In this document: in pieces, positions 9,420-20,109 of the stretch
Layout: each line of letters starts with the position of its first letter
Numbering within the stretch: position 1 is the first letter of the stretch
From: Trema orientale
Lineage: Eukaryota > Streptophyta > Magnoliopsida > Rosales > Cannabaceae
Direction of reading: 5' to 3'
DNA: 64,000 nucleotides
Assembly: GCA_002914845.1 (NCBI GenBank)
Contig: JXTC01000038.1
Coordinates: forward strand, 735,420 to 799,419
Notes under the pieces: model-generated
Told to the model about the DNA's origin: nothing
What the model saw: the letters and a program-made list of their open reading frames with translations, nothing else
Databases searched by the model: none
Position numbers and translations under genes: made by a program

Positions 9420-12138
9420 ACATTGTTGGCGGGGTTCATATCAATCGGTGTACACAACATAAGGTTCATTACTGTTACGAGTAGTAATAATATATGCTTT
9501 TGTCAATCCCTTCTTAAATTCCATGAAGACTTCTTCAGAATCGTCATCCCAAATGAACTTGACATCTTTTCTTGTTAACTTCGTCAAAGTAATGCAATTC
9601 TCAAGAAAACCTCCGCAAAACGATGATAATTACCTGCTAAACCAGGGAAACTTCTTATCTTGGTCACATTCTTCAGTCTTTCCTACTTTAGAACAGATTC
9701 TATCTTAGCAGAATCGACTAAAATACCTTCTTGAGAAATCACATGCCCTAAGAGTTTCACTTTCGTCATCCAAAAGTCACACTTGGATATCTTGGCATAC
9801 AATTGATGATCTCTCAAAATTAGAAGTATAATCTTCAAGTGTTCAGCATGCTCATCTCGAGTCTTCGAGTATATCAACATATCGTCAATGAAGACAACCA
9901 CAAACTGATCTAGATAAGGTCTGAAAATCTTGTTCATGAGATCCATGAATGCTACAGGAGTATTCGTCAAACCAAATGGCATAACCAGGAACTCAAAGTG
10001 ACCATAACGAGTCCTTAACGCAGTTTTCGGTATGTCTTTTTCTCGAATCTTCAAATGGTGATCACTCGATCTTGGAGAAAAACTTTGATCCACCGAGTTG
10101 GTCAAACAATTGATCTATCCTTGGCAGAGGATACTTGTTCTTCACCGTAAGTTGATTCAACCTTCTATAATCAACACATAATGTAACCATACCATCAACT
10201 TTCTTGGCAAATAACACAGGAGCACCCCATGGAGAAGTACTATTCATGATGAATCTTTTTGACTTCTCAACTCAGTCCTTTCCACTGGAGCCATGCGATA
10301 GGCTGGAATAGAAACTAGCTGGGCTCCGGGAGTCAAATCAATACAGAACTTGATCTTTCTGTCAGGTGGTAGTCCCGATAAATCCTCTAGAAAAATATCT
10401 GGAAACTTACTAACCACTGATATCCAGGGGTCTTGATCGTCAATCCCACATCACCTCTAATGATAAACAAATTCCTGTAGCACTCGAATTTGTTCCTTCC
10501 ATCTATGCATGCTTTCAAAATCGGACTTGGTTTCAAGGGATTCAATTGAACTTGATAAACAACAGGACATCCATCCTCAAGCAAAAAAGTAACTCTCTTC
10601 TTGTAGCAATCATTAGTAGCTCGATATTTAGATAACCAATCCATATCGAAAATAATATCAAATTGTTGCAAAGGCAACATAATCAAATCAACTAGTAATT
10701 CTTTACCATCAATCACAATCAGACAATCTCAACACATAGTAAAAACATCAGTTGCTCCACCCATTGGTGTGCCCAAAGTCAAAACAGAATCCAACACAGA
10801 ACATTCCAATCCCAATAATTGAGCAAACATCAAGGATATAAAGGAATGCGTAGCACCAATATCAAATAAAACATGAGTCCAGGAGTATGAAATGAGAATC
10901 ATACCATTAATGACTCCCTTGCCGGTCTGAACTCGGCTATCTTCCATCCTAGTGACTGCAAAGGCTTGATCAGAAATTTTCTTTTTCCCTTTGTTCCCTC
11001 TCCATTGGCCAGGTCGACTGCTACCAGCTCCTGGATTATTGCTAGTGTATCCGCGTCCTCCCTGATTACCAGAAGCTTGAGGAGTCCAGAAATTCTGAGT
11101 GAAGCCTGAACCCTATGGCTGGTACTGGCACTGGTACTGGAAACCAAAAGACTGCTATAAAAGAAAAGAGTTGAATGCCTGAGTCTGGTTCTGGGCAGGC
11201 CTCATCTAGTTGCCCTGGAATGGTACAGACGCACTATGGCTTTCCTATGGCCCACCTTGAGATAAGACAGGCTTCTGCTAGCGGAATGGACATAACTTCT
11301 TCTGGTGGCCCTACTAACCGCAGTGAAAATATCCGTACAGTCTAAAACGTCCTCTTCTAGAAAAACCACTACTTTGAGAGTTCTGTGACTGCAACTGACC
11401 TTGGTTTCTCCTGTTGGCCTTCCTGTCATTACTTCCTCTATTCCTCGAATATTCCCTCAAAGTTAACTTATCATCAAGAAATCCTTCTACTTTCTGTGCC
11501 ACAGCGGCAAGATCAACCAGGCTGTCAAAATGCTGAGTCACAATCTTTTCCAGGATGGCTAGCCTCAGAGCTTCCATAAACTTGACAATTTGAAGAGTAG
11601 GGTCTGTCCCTGGTGCATAAGCATATTGGGCTAATTCTATGAACCAGATGTAGTACTCATTCACTGTCAAATCACCTTATTTAAGTTGCTCGTACTCTCT
11701 AATCACAGTAATTTTATGACTAGCATTGGCATATTGGTCTCTCAACAGTCTTTCAAAGATCTCCCAGATCATACTAGTTTTCTATCGTGACAGCTTGACA
11801 ATTTCCTACTAGTTGGCAGCTCTATCAAATAACTTATAAACGACAAAGACCACTCGAAACTCGACAGGCATCCAGATGGTCGTAAAGATCTTTTTAACAT
11901 CTCTGAGTTATTTCTCAACTGCGATGGGGTTCGGTTTACCATCAAAAGTTGGCAGACTTAACTTGATGAAATCCTTGAAAAAGCTAGCCTAATGAGTCTC
12001 AAGATCTCGTTGAGCTCTTAGTCCCGGTATTTCCCGCAAAGCCTCATAAAGATCAGCAAGGGGGTCAGAAATTTCTTGCTATAGCGGAGGAGTATCATTT
12101 CTTGGCTCTTGCCTTGGTACTCTTCTTCTCGGAGGCAT
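9420..12138 (-). pseudogene. Degenerate gypsy gag-pol polyprotein
   Basis: Gag begins at 12138 with MPPRRRVPRQEP, typical of plant gypsy gag, but meets a stop within about 20 codons. Later gag pieces include a retrotransposon-gag helical segment (11314-11670) and a damaged CCHC knuckle near 11310-11330. The protease motif FDIGATHSFI lies in 10729-10947. Reverse transcriptase is split over two ORFs: DYRRLNQLT and [14 protein letters not shown] (10062-10247), then MPFGLTNTP and the catalytic FIDDML (9683-10105). Further on, LTRKDVKF (near 9555-9580) marks the post-RT region. At least four frame changes separate these blocks. Confidence 0.85.
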
Positions 12139-12266
12139 TTTACTTGTCTATATAAATATGTAAAAGTGTCAGTGAGACAATGATGCTAATATTATTATTA
12201 TTTTTTAAAAAAAAAAATAGTTACAATCCAATCTAACGGTGTCACATCCTAGGTAGATAAATATCT

Positions 12267-12278
12267 GCTCTGATACCA
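12267..12278 (-). other. Primer-binding site of the gypsy element
   Basis: The minus strand reads TGGTATCAGAGC, the complement of the 3' end of plant initiator tRNA-Met. It sits 8 bases inside the LTR end. Confidence 0.85.
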
Positions 12279-12286
12279 TAATTTTC

Positions 12287-14433
12287 TATCACGACACAAA
12301 CTCCAGGCTAGTGGCAGAAAGAGAATTTCACATGTGGAAACTCAAAAGCTATTTTAGAAAAATTTATAAAAATAATTTTAAAAGTAAAATTCTCAGAGTT
12401 TTGTGAACACCATTAGACATAAATTGTTAATAAAATTTTAATTAGACATACCAAGTATCACCATTAGTAGTCTCACAATCCAGCACACTAATTATACAGA
12501 CTGAGTCCGTAAAATGGGCTTTTAAGTGTTTTATTACAGGCTAAGATAATTAACACAAATATCTTACAAACTTACCGGTTTCCAACATGGTAACTAGCTT
12601 CTCACTGTTCAACTCTCGAATTCCCAAAATCACATTGAGCACTACCTGAGAGGGAAAAAGTAAAGGGTGAGTATTCACATGCTCAGTATGAACTCAATTA
12701 CCTTTTTAGATGGATGCAATTTTACTAAACCTGTATTGTTTGTTCCTTTAAATCCATTTATAAATTCACGGTATCCAGAATAATCACATATTCAAAACCA
12801 AATCCAAAACCACATCATTGTACATATCATATATCAACAAGTAAATAAGTGAGCCCTCATCTTCCCATCATGATCCTGTAATAGCTCTGTATCAGAGGTA
12901 CCCAGCATCCTGACACGACCCATAGGCGTATCAGATAAAAACCTATGCAGAGGCCTAAGTCTCTCACCTAGCTCTGCAGTAACTTGCCAGCGATCTAAAA
13001 ATATCAAGATGCTATAATGAAACTCAAGTGTGTGATCCTATGGTATGTACAATATGTAACAGTATACAACAACTATGCATCCAATATTCAAATCATACTT
13101 TAAAATCCAACTTGGCATTATTTTAGGATTTACTGAACATAGACAGCACACTGCTATTTCACCCCATAGTCAAAATATAAAAATATATATAATAATCTAC
13201 ACAGTCTAATCCCAGTATAACCCAACAGTTTATAGTAATTAATCAAACCATCTTAAAATCATGATTTTTCATAAATAAATTTTAATGCAATTAAAATCTA
13301 AGACAGATATAAAATTCAGGTAATCGTACCCCACATTGATATGGTAGTAATACCAGGCCAATGACGCTTAAATAATCCCTCGTTGGTCACTCATGTGTTT
13401 AAACAGTAGTTTCCGGTTCCCGATAAGTCCATTTGAAAAAGTGACTTTTCAATCGAAGCTTCAAATGTAGAAACGGAGGTCACCACTAAATTTAGAGCAC
13501 CTAAAAATGATAGATTAGATTTATATGTCGTCAAAAACGGGTCCTGGTGTAGGACTGACCCGTGGCATGCAAAACGGTGTAATTTTATGCCACGAAATTT
13601 CAATTTTCGTTCCACAACGAAATATAGTGGTATTTTATGTCAAAATTCATATCTCGACCTCACTGAGTCCAAATTCGAAGTCAGAACTTAGTTTCGAGGT
13701 CCCTAGCATTAGTTAAACTCAAAAATCCAAGAATTACATAAATACCATTTTTTGTAAATATTTAGAAAAATATCCTCTTTTTCTATTTAAAATTTACTGT
13801 ACTTCTAATTACCATTTTTACTTCTACCAACCGTAATTACTCATGATTTTTAACCCTCTTTCACCTCATATATCTACCTCAGGTAAATAAAATACTTAAC
13901 CAAAATAATTATGTAAATCATTTTTTACAAAGTTCCACTCGCTGGAGGTGTCGAAAACGGAGGTCGGACGCCAGAAATTTTGTGGGAAAACCGTGTTTTT
14001 GGCGTGATCTTTAGATGGTCGGATCTCAACCATCGGAGATCTAATTTCAGCGAAATCGATGGCGTTTCGATCGTTAGCGAGTCCTCTCCGGCACGGGGCC
14101 AAGCGGCAGAGGCAGCAGTATGGCTGAATAGAAACCGTTCTCTTTCTCCCTTTTATCTCTCTCCTAAGCCCTCTCTCTTGAGAATTTGGACTTTTGGGGG
14201 GTTTTTAAGCAATTTCTAGGCACTATTGCAAAGGAATAAAATATTCCAGATATTTTTCTTATTTTAATCCGAAATTCAATAATTACAACTTTGGCATTAG
14301 CCTTAAAAAGTCCAAAATGTCCTTAAAAACTTTCAGATTTTGCATGACATAAATAGTAGTAATTTTAATTAAAATGATTTTTTTATGAGTGTTTTGAAAA
14401 ATAAATTTTTTCACAATATTTCAGTGTTTTGTA
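12287..14433 (-). repeat. 5' LTR of the gypsy element (about 2.15 kb)
   Basis: On the plus strand it starts TATCACGACAC, matching the complement of the solo-LTR end (TGTCACGACCC), and finishes near 14433 at the equivalent of the solo-LTR start. Internal blocks also correspond: CTCACCC...TGCTCAATGTGA on the minus strand matches 22910-22945, and the paired 'cga..tc..agtcc' segments near 13640 match 21840. Length agrees with the 2164-bp solo LTR. The ORFs inside it (13391-13615, 13980-14219) are not genes. Sequence divergence from the solo LTR is visible throughout, so the two copies are old. Confidence 0.8.
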
Positions 14434-14742
14434 ACCATATGTGATGGAGGGCCACATAATTTGTGATTATTGATTATTGATCACACAATTTAGTGTTTTT
14501 TTTTTCATGTTCTATGTTGGCTAATACATTCTGCATGTGCATCCGTCAATCGAAACATGGTTGTGCAAAAAATAAGGAAATGCAAACTTTGGACTCGTCT
14601 GGCCTTTGCCCACTCAAGTCTCAAGCGGAACAAGTGGCAGCCATCTTGTGTGTCCTCAAATCTAGCATTTATAGCCTCATGAGTTGTGGGCTCCTTTGAA
14701 CCATCAGTTCCAATTGTCTTGTGTGTTTTTGTGTATATTTAG

Positions 14743-15320
14743 TAGGGCTGGCAATTCGTGTTATCGTGTCGTGTTCGGGTCGACACGATTACGACACGAC
14801 ACGATAACACCTAACCCGAACACGACACGATTAATAAACATGTCAAAAATTTAAACCCGAACACGACACGATTAATACACGTGTAACACGACACGACACG
14901 TGTAACCCGTTTAATAAACGTGTCATGTGTCATATTATGACCCGTTTGACACGATTATTCAAAATTGACACGATTATTCTAATTTAACACGATTATAACT
15001 ACTTAATTTAATTTTACTCCTATAAATATGCTTAGAATTAATTAAAATCACGTTTAATATATTAAAATATTAATAAATGTGTCGTATTAGTGTCGTGTTG
15101 ACACGACACGAAAATGACACGAAAACGACACGTTTAATTAAACGGGTTACACGGGTCATTTTCGGGTTAAGCGGGTTGACCCGAAACCCACCCGTTTATT
15201 ATACGTGTTACACGTGTCAACCCGAAATTGACACGAAAATTAAATGGGTCACCCAAACCCGTTTATTTCGTGTCGTTTTCGAGTCGTATCGTCGTGTCGT
15301 GTAGAAAATTGCCAGTCCTA
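14743..15320. mobile_element. 578-bp hAT-type MITE rich in CACGACACG motifs
   Basis: Termini TAGGGCTGGCAATT and its inverted match AATTGCCAGTCCTA are flanked by an exact 8-base duplication ATATTTAG (14735-14742 and 15321-15328), the size expected of hAT elements. The interior has a dense set of GACACG/CGTGTC words on both strands, which could act as subterminal transposase-binding repeats. The ORFs read across it are not genes. Confidence 0.88.
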
Positions 15321-15584
15321 ATATTTAGTATTACTCGGCTTATGTGCATATTTTGTATGTTTCTAGTATTACTCGGGTATATTTATATATCAAGTTGTAA
15401 AGAAAACTCCATTACACCAAGGGTCAATTCGGTTTGTTATGCTTTTAAACTTGGTCAGTTTATAATGTGGGAATTATTTTTAAAATTTGTTACCAAATAC
15501 AAATAATATGATTCCAAACATTTACTTTTTTTTTTTAAGAAGCAAACTATGTAATAATCATATTTTTTATTAATCATATTTTTT

Positions 15585-15860
15585 ATTTACTAAATGCTGG
15601 TTACATATACTCACAAATTAATTACATACCCTAATAAATTAATTATATACACCAATAAATAAATTATATATAGCAAATAAATTTATATATTGATAGATTA
15701 ATTATCTACATATGTAAATTAATTATATGCTATGATAAATAAATTGTATATATCAGTAAATTAACTATAATATACTATAGTAAATTAATTCTATACAATG
15801 ATAAATTAAATATATATTTTATTAAATGAATTATATATATTGTTGGTAAATCAAATATAT
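15585..15860. repeat. Degenerate AT-rich tandem repeat
   Basis: A loose unit resembling TAAATTAATTATATAC recurs roughly every 25-28 bases for some 270 bases. Individual copies vary, so this is an old array or slippage-derived tract. Confidence 0.6.
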
Positions 15861-17161
15861 AAATGAATATGTTAAATTAATTTACATAGAAGTATAAAGA
15901 TAAACTCTAATCATTACAACTTGAAAAAAGATATAAAAGTAAACAAAATAGAAAAAAAAGGATATTCTAGATTAGAAAAGAGACACGTGGTGTAGTTTTT
16001 TAAATATTATATATATATGGCAATACTTTGACTTAGCTGGAAAGCTTCGGGGACAAATTTTTTGGTTGAAACGTCTCCTTGATGATGAAAATCCAATTCA
16101 ACATGGCTGAGAATATACAAAAAGAGTGTACTCACTATTACCTTTATACCCGGACTGGGATCTTTTGTCCAAGTTTCCATGTCTTATATTCTGTCGAACA
16201 AATTATAGTACGACACGTCATTAATTTATTTTTTCCTCATATGATATTTCACCTCAGTATCTAATGGAAGGAAGCTGCAGTTTATTCATTGTGTTTTTAA
16301 AAAACAAAATGTAAAAAGAAGAGAAACGTGTTTTGCTTTTAAAAAAATCTATCGACTCTTCTACCTCTGCTAAGTCTTCTCTCCGAATTTATGCATCCAT
16401 TCTAGATCAACGAAGTGACCAAACCCAAGTCCTTTAACTGTGGCCATGGCTAAGACTAATCTTTCATCTTAAGAATCATCAGATCTGATAAAAGACCCAT
16501 TTTCATGACGAAAACTCTCTTTTCGCCCAGGGATGCCAAATTTTTGGAGCTGTTGGGGCTAAAGTGAACTCACCAAATCGGAGAGGACTAAAGATGAAAT
16601 GGTTATGAGTGTTGGAGATAGTCGAGAGCAAAGAGAGCAATATAGATTTCGGATTTGGGAGTTAATAGTTTAAGGCATCAGGGAAAAATAGAAAAGTGCA
16701 TAAATGTAACGAAAAAGAGATAACAATCAATAAACATAGAGAAATTTCAAAGGAAGACGAAAGGTAATGGATTTCAGCTTGGGGCGAGACGGATTTCAGA
16801 AGAAGGAGGGGGTCATGATTTGGGCCTTGTGTTTTTTCTTCTTTTTTTCCCCTCAAAATAAAGCACTAACGATTAAAGATTATGTTAGAAGACGCGAATA
16901 GAAGAGCGCAATTTAAATACGTGTTAGTTTCTTATTAATTAGATAGAGAATGAGACAAGATATCTAGAGAGAATCTTGGTCCCTTAATGATATTATACAT
17001 GCATACAGCTAGCTGATAAGAAAACACATAACAATAATATAAAAGGAAGAAAACACGCAAAGCACGCAGAAGATCATCACAGTGAAGCAAATGAAACTTC
17101 ACCATGCGTTATTCAAACATACGTATTTAGCATAGTGCATGGGGCTAAGAGCTGCCGAAAT
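15861..17161. other. Intergenic, 3' flank of the two-domain PLA1 gene
   Basis: No gene supported. ORFs of 61-64 codons at 16079-16264 and 16662-16856 have no family features. The last 150 bases before 17162 should hold the 3' UTR of the minus-strand lipase gene. Confidence 0.5.
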
Positions 17162-19933
17162 TCAAGAAAATTGTTGTGGATCTAAAACCCACTTTCCATT
17201 ATCCTCGAGCACCATCCCTTTGTTCTTCTCCACCCACCATGACTTTGGCACTTCCTGTTTATTATAAGACACCTTTAGACACCCACTCGACTTGTTGATC
17301 AAAGCCAAGTTCCTAGTTTCCGCTGCTCTGGCTTCATCAAAATCAGTGAGGTCCTCTTTCAACCCGGCAATCATATGCAGCGTCACCTCTAAGTTATGGG
17401 CCTCTTCTGAGTTATTAGGGACGACCAAGTAAGATGAGGAGTTCGTATTGACCACCAGCTCAGCAGGGCTATTTATTTTTGGGTCTCGCAAGTCCACTAG
17501 TGATCCATAATCAGGACGGTATGGTACGTTATCCTGCTTGTTCTTTATGGGGATGATCATGAGGTTCCCATAATTGGCCAAGCTTTCACGGAACGAAGCG
17601 TCGCCGACACGTGGACAGCCGAAAACGACGGCCCAGATGGGAGTTCTTTTATCAACAACGCTGTGTTCCACCAGATCATAAGCGCTTAGAACCGCCAGAG
17701 CCCCACCCAAACTGTGCCCTGTTATCACTATGTGAACTGGCTCTTTCTCGCCCTTGTACTTGTCCATCAACTCCTGGATTACCTCCTTGAGCTGATCTTT
17801 GGCACTTTTCTTGGCGTACTCGCTATTGCGCGACGATGATGTATAAGTCAAATTCCATGCCCTGTGGACCTTTGGAGATTTGTTCTCAGGTGGCTTATGA
17901 AAAGGTAAAGAAGGCAAGTTAGTGTACGAAGGATGAAGAGGGCAGAGCCAATCATCACCGTTAAAACCACGAAGCAAATCAAAGTCTGGGATGCTACCAC
18001 GCCAGACCACGTAGATTTCGCGGTGTCCGATGGCTTCGGTAACTTTATCCGTGGTGACGGCAACGTAGCCAATCCAATTGGCGCTGCAGTCCCACGCTTT
18101 GAAGTCCTCGGTGTCCGGTGGCGGAAAGAACAATCGGTCACAGTCTCCGTCACCGGTGGTAGTACTAGCGTAGAGGAAGGAACAAACTTGGTAGTGTGAG
18201 GCTCGTGGAAGCATAACTTTCTCCAAGAATGATGTTGTTCCATAGCGGCTGTTCCCACATTGTCGGGAGATGGGGTTTGAGTTGAAGCAGTCGTAGGTGG
18301 CTTGGCAAAAGTCACCGCATTGGAGGAGGAATTTCTTTGGGCTACTGTTTAAATGATTAATAGGGGCCTCGAGAAAGCTCTTCCAGTCCACTAATTTATT
18401 GGTCCAACTACTGTTAATGAGTCTCTCCCATGTTGGTGGAACCGAAACTGGTTCAGGATTTTTTTCATCTATCAGTAACATCCCTGTGTTCCTCTCCATC
18501 CACCATGAATCTGGCACCCAAAGCTCGGCCCGGAGATCATCCGCGAGCTTATCCGGGATCTCATCCTTAATTAGGAATGCACCCCACTTGTTCACCAAAG
18601 CCAAGCTCCTCTCCACGTTGGGCCGGTCACCAAACTCCTTGTCCGGTCCATTCCACCAAGCCACCACATGCAACGTCGCCTCCAGGTTGTGAAAGTTGAT
18701 CATTTCCTGAACTTTCTCCTGTAATTTTCCAAGCAATCCTATTCCGGACATGGCCAACAATATTTCCAGAAGGAGAGGAATCAACGACGAGAAAAATTCC
18801 TTCAAATCATCATGATCAGTACTAGTAGTAACATTCTCAAGCAACTTTTGCAAGTTTGGCAGATCACTCGGAGCAATATTAGTACCAGACGATTTTTCAG
18901 ACAAAACTTTCTCAACGGATCTTTTAAGTTTTATCATCAGATCACGATCCAGAAGCTCTTTTGATGCTGATTTGATGTTCAAGTACGGGGACTTATCTGT
19001 ATTAATCTTAAGCTCAGATGTTTGAATAGGGACGTACTGGCCCAGACAAGGTAGCATCGGGATGGAACAAGGCAGATCGGGAATGATATCCCTCTCATTT
19101 TTCACGTGCAAAATGTTAAGCTGTTGATGATCTTCAACAATTGTCTTGAACGCCTGGTTGCCGACCTTTGGACAGCAGAAAACAATAGCCGCAACTCGAG
19201 CATTTACGACGCCGCTTTCGACCAGATCGACGGCACTAAGTGTTGCCAGAGCCCCACCAAGACTACGCCCTGTTACAACAACGCTAAGCTCAAGCTTCGG
19301 CTTATGCTTATCGTTCTCATTGTTGTGTTTCTCTTTCAACTTATCGATTGCATTCATCAGCTGGCTTCTCACGCTCGTCTCCGCGGCATCCGTCGAGGTG
19401 TACATTTTAAGCCAACCAGAGTGGACTCTCGGTTTCTGATCTTTTTCCTTTCGCTTGTCGTTTTCATCAAAGCTGCGGATCGTTCTAGCAGAGAGCAAAA
19501 CATTGGCCGATTTCAAGAAGATCTGCAGAGACGCATCGACATTGGAACACCATTCGGAGAGAGTGTTGGTGCCGCGCCAGACCACATAGATCTCGCGGCG
19601 GCCGGTGGTTTCGCTGAATTCGTCGGTCGTGACTGCCACGTAGCCAATCCAGTTGGACACCTTCGGCTGACAACAGCCAGAGGGGGCGTAGAGGAAGGAA
19701 ACGACTTCGTAGTGGGAGGCGTCCCGCAGCATCACGTCGTGGAAGAACGACGACATCCCATACCGGCTTTCTCCGTCCGATTTGCGGAACGCATCATAGG
19801 TGGCTGAGCAGAAGTTGCCGCAGCGGAGGATGAACTCCCTGAGGCTGAGGTCCAGCTCAAGCTCAGGCTCTACAAGGCCCTCCCAGTTGCTAGTTCCCAT
19901 GAGTTGCTCCCATGTAGCGATTGCCTCCGCCAT
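17162..19933 (-). CDS. Two-domain class-II phospholipase A1 (tandem PLA1-PLA1 fusion), single exon
   Basis: A continuous 923-residue intronless ORF encodes two lipase-3 domains in tandem. Domain 1 (about 1-490) starts TWEQLMGTSNWEGL (7-20) and has GRREIYVVWRGT (111-122), elbow TGRSLGG (221-227, Ser224), Asp282 in RDIIP, FHNLEATLH (414-422) and WWMERNTGM (477-485). Domain 2 (about 499-923) starts PTWERLINSSW and has GHREIYVVWRGS (636-647), elbow TGHSLGG (738-744, Ser741), Asp801, AHNLEVTLH (845-853) and WWVEKNKGMV (899-908). Domain 1 carries an extra stretch of about 85 residues (324-412) between its Asp and His regions, ending in a hydrophobic helix-like segment. Normal family members are about 400-430 residues, so this is roughly twice the usual length. 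At the junction the last strand of domain 1 (the EWVLDP-type tail) is missing. Both domains keep a plausible triad. There is no targeting peptide. The start is supported by a TATA block shared with the first PLA1 gene. Confidence 0.9.
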   Translation of the reverse strand: MAEAIATWEQLMGTSNWEGLVEPELELDLSLREFILRCGNFCSATYDAFRKSDGESRYGMSSFFHDVMLRDASHYEVVSFLYAPSGCCQPKVSNWIGYVAVTTDEFSETTGRREIYVVWRGTNTLSEWCSNVDASLQIFLKSANVLLSARTIRSFDENDKRKEKDQKPRVHSGWLKMYTSTDAAETSVRSQLMNAIDKLKEKHNNENDKHKPKLELSVVVTGRSLGGALATLSAVDLVESGVVNARVAAIVFCCPKVGNQAFKTIVEDHQQLNILHVKNERDIIPDLPCSIPMLPCLGQYVPIQTSELKINTDKSPYLNIKSASKELLDRDLMIKLKRSVEKVLSEKSSGTNIAPSDLPNLQKLLENVTTSTDHDDLKEFFSSLIPLLLEILLAMSGIGLLGKLQEKVQEMINFHNLEATLHVVAWWNGPDKEFGDRPNVERSLALVNKWGAFLIKDEIPDKLADDLRAELWVPDSWWMERNTGMLLIDEKNPEPVSVPPTWERLINSSWTNKLVDWKSFLEAPINHLNSSPKKFLLQCGDFCQATYDCFNSNPISRQCGNSRYGTTSFLEKVMLPRASHYQVCSFLYASTTTGDGDCDRLFFPPPDTEDFKAWDCSANWIGYVAVTTDKVTEAIGHREIYVVWRGSIPDFDLLRGFNGDDWLCPLHPSYTNLPSLPFHKPPENKSPKVHRAWNLTYTSSSRNSEYAKKSAKDQLKEVIQELMDKYKGEKEPVHIVITGHSLGGALAVLSAYDLVEHSVVDKRTPIWAVVFGCPRVGDASFRESLANYGNLMIIPIKNKQDNVPYRPDYGSLVDLRDPKINSPAELVVNTNSSSYLVVPNNSEEAHNLEVTLHMIAGLKEDLTDFDEARAAETRNLALINKSSGCLKVSYNKQEVPKSWWVEKNKGMVLEDNGKWVLDPQQFS

Positions 19934-20094
19934 GTCGATCGATCTTGGGGAATAGCTAGCAGTTTAGAAAGGAAAAGATATATATATATATATATGTACC
20001 TGTATATATATTATATAGGATATGAGAGATTGTGATTTTTAACTAAATGCAGTTGGGTACTGTCGATCGATGCATTAAGCTTCTACAAAGTTGC

Positions 20095-20109
20095 CTTTAT
20101 ATATAGGCG
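20095..20109 (-). promoter_or_regulatory. TATA box of the two-domain PLA1 gene
   Basis: The minus strand reads CGCCTATATATAAAG, about 160 bases upstream of the ATG. The adjoining CGATCGATGCATTA block (20064-20077) matches the block beside the first PLA1 gene's TATA box. A TATATATA tract (19979-19995) lies between TATA box and start codon and accounts for the longer leader. Confidence 0.68.

Larger units (their letters stand above)
9420..14433 (-). mobile_element. Truncated Ty3/gypsy retrotransposon (5' LTR, gag, protease, reverse transcriptase)
   Basis: Reading on the minus strand the order is LTR (14433 to 12287), initiator-Met primer-binding site, gag, CCHC remnant, aspartic protease, reverse transcriptase, and the start of the connection/RNase H region. 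It stops at about 9420, where a plus-strand element fragment begins. RNase H, integrase and the 3' LTR are missing. Frameshifts and stops throughout make it inactive. Its LTR is the same family as the solo LTR at 21179-23342. Confidence 0.85.

Noticed and set aside
13391..14219. ORFs of 63-79 codons between the gypsy gag and the hAT MITE
   Set aside because: They fall inside the gypsy 5' LTR.
17848..19807. Long plus- and minus-strand ORFs overlapping the two-domain lipase, including one of 233 codons
   Set aside because: They are out-of-frame shadows; only the 923-codon frame has family motifs along its whole length.
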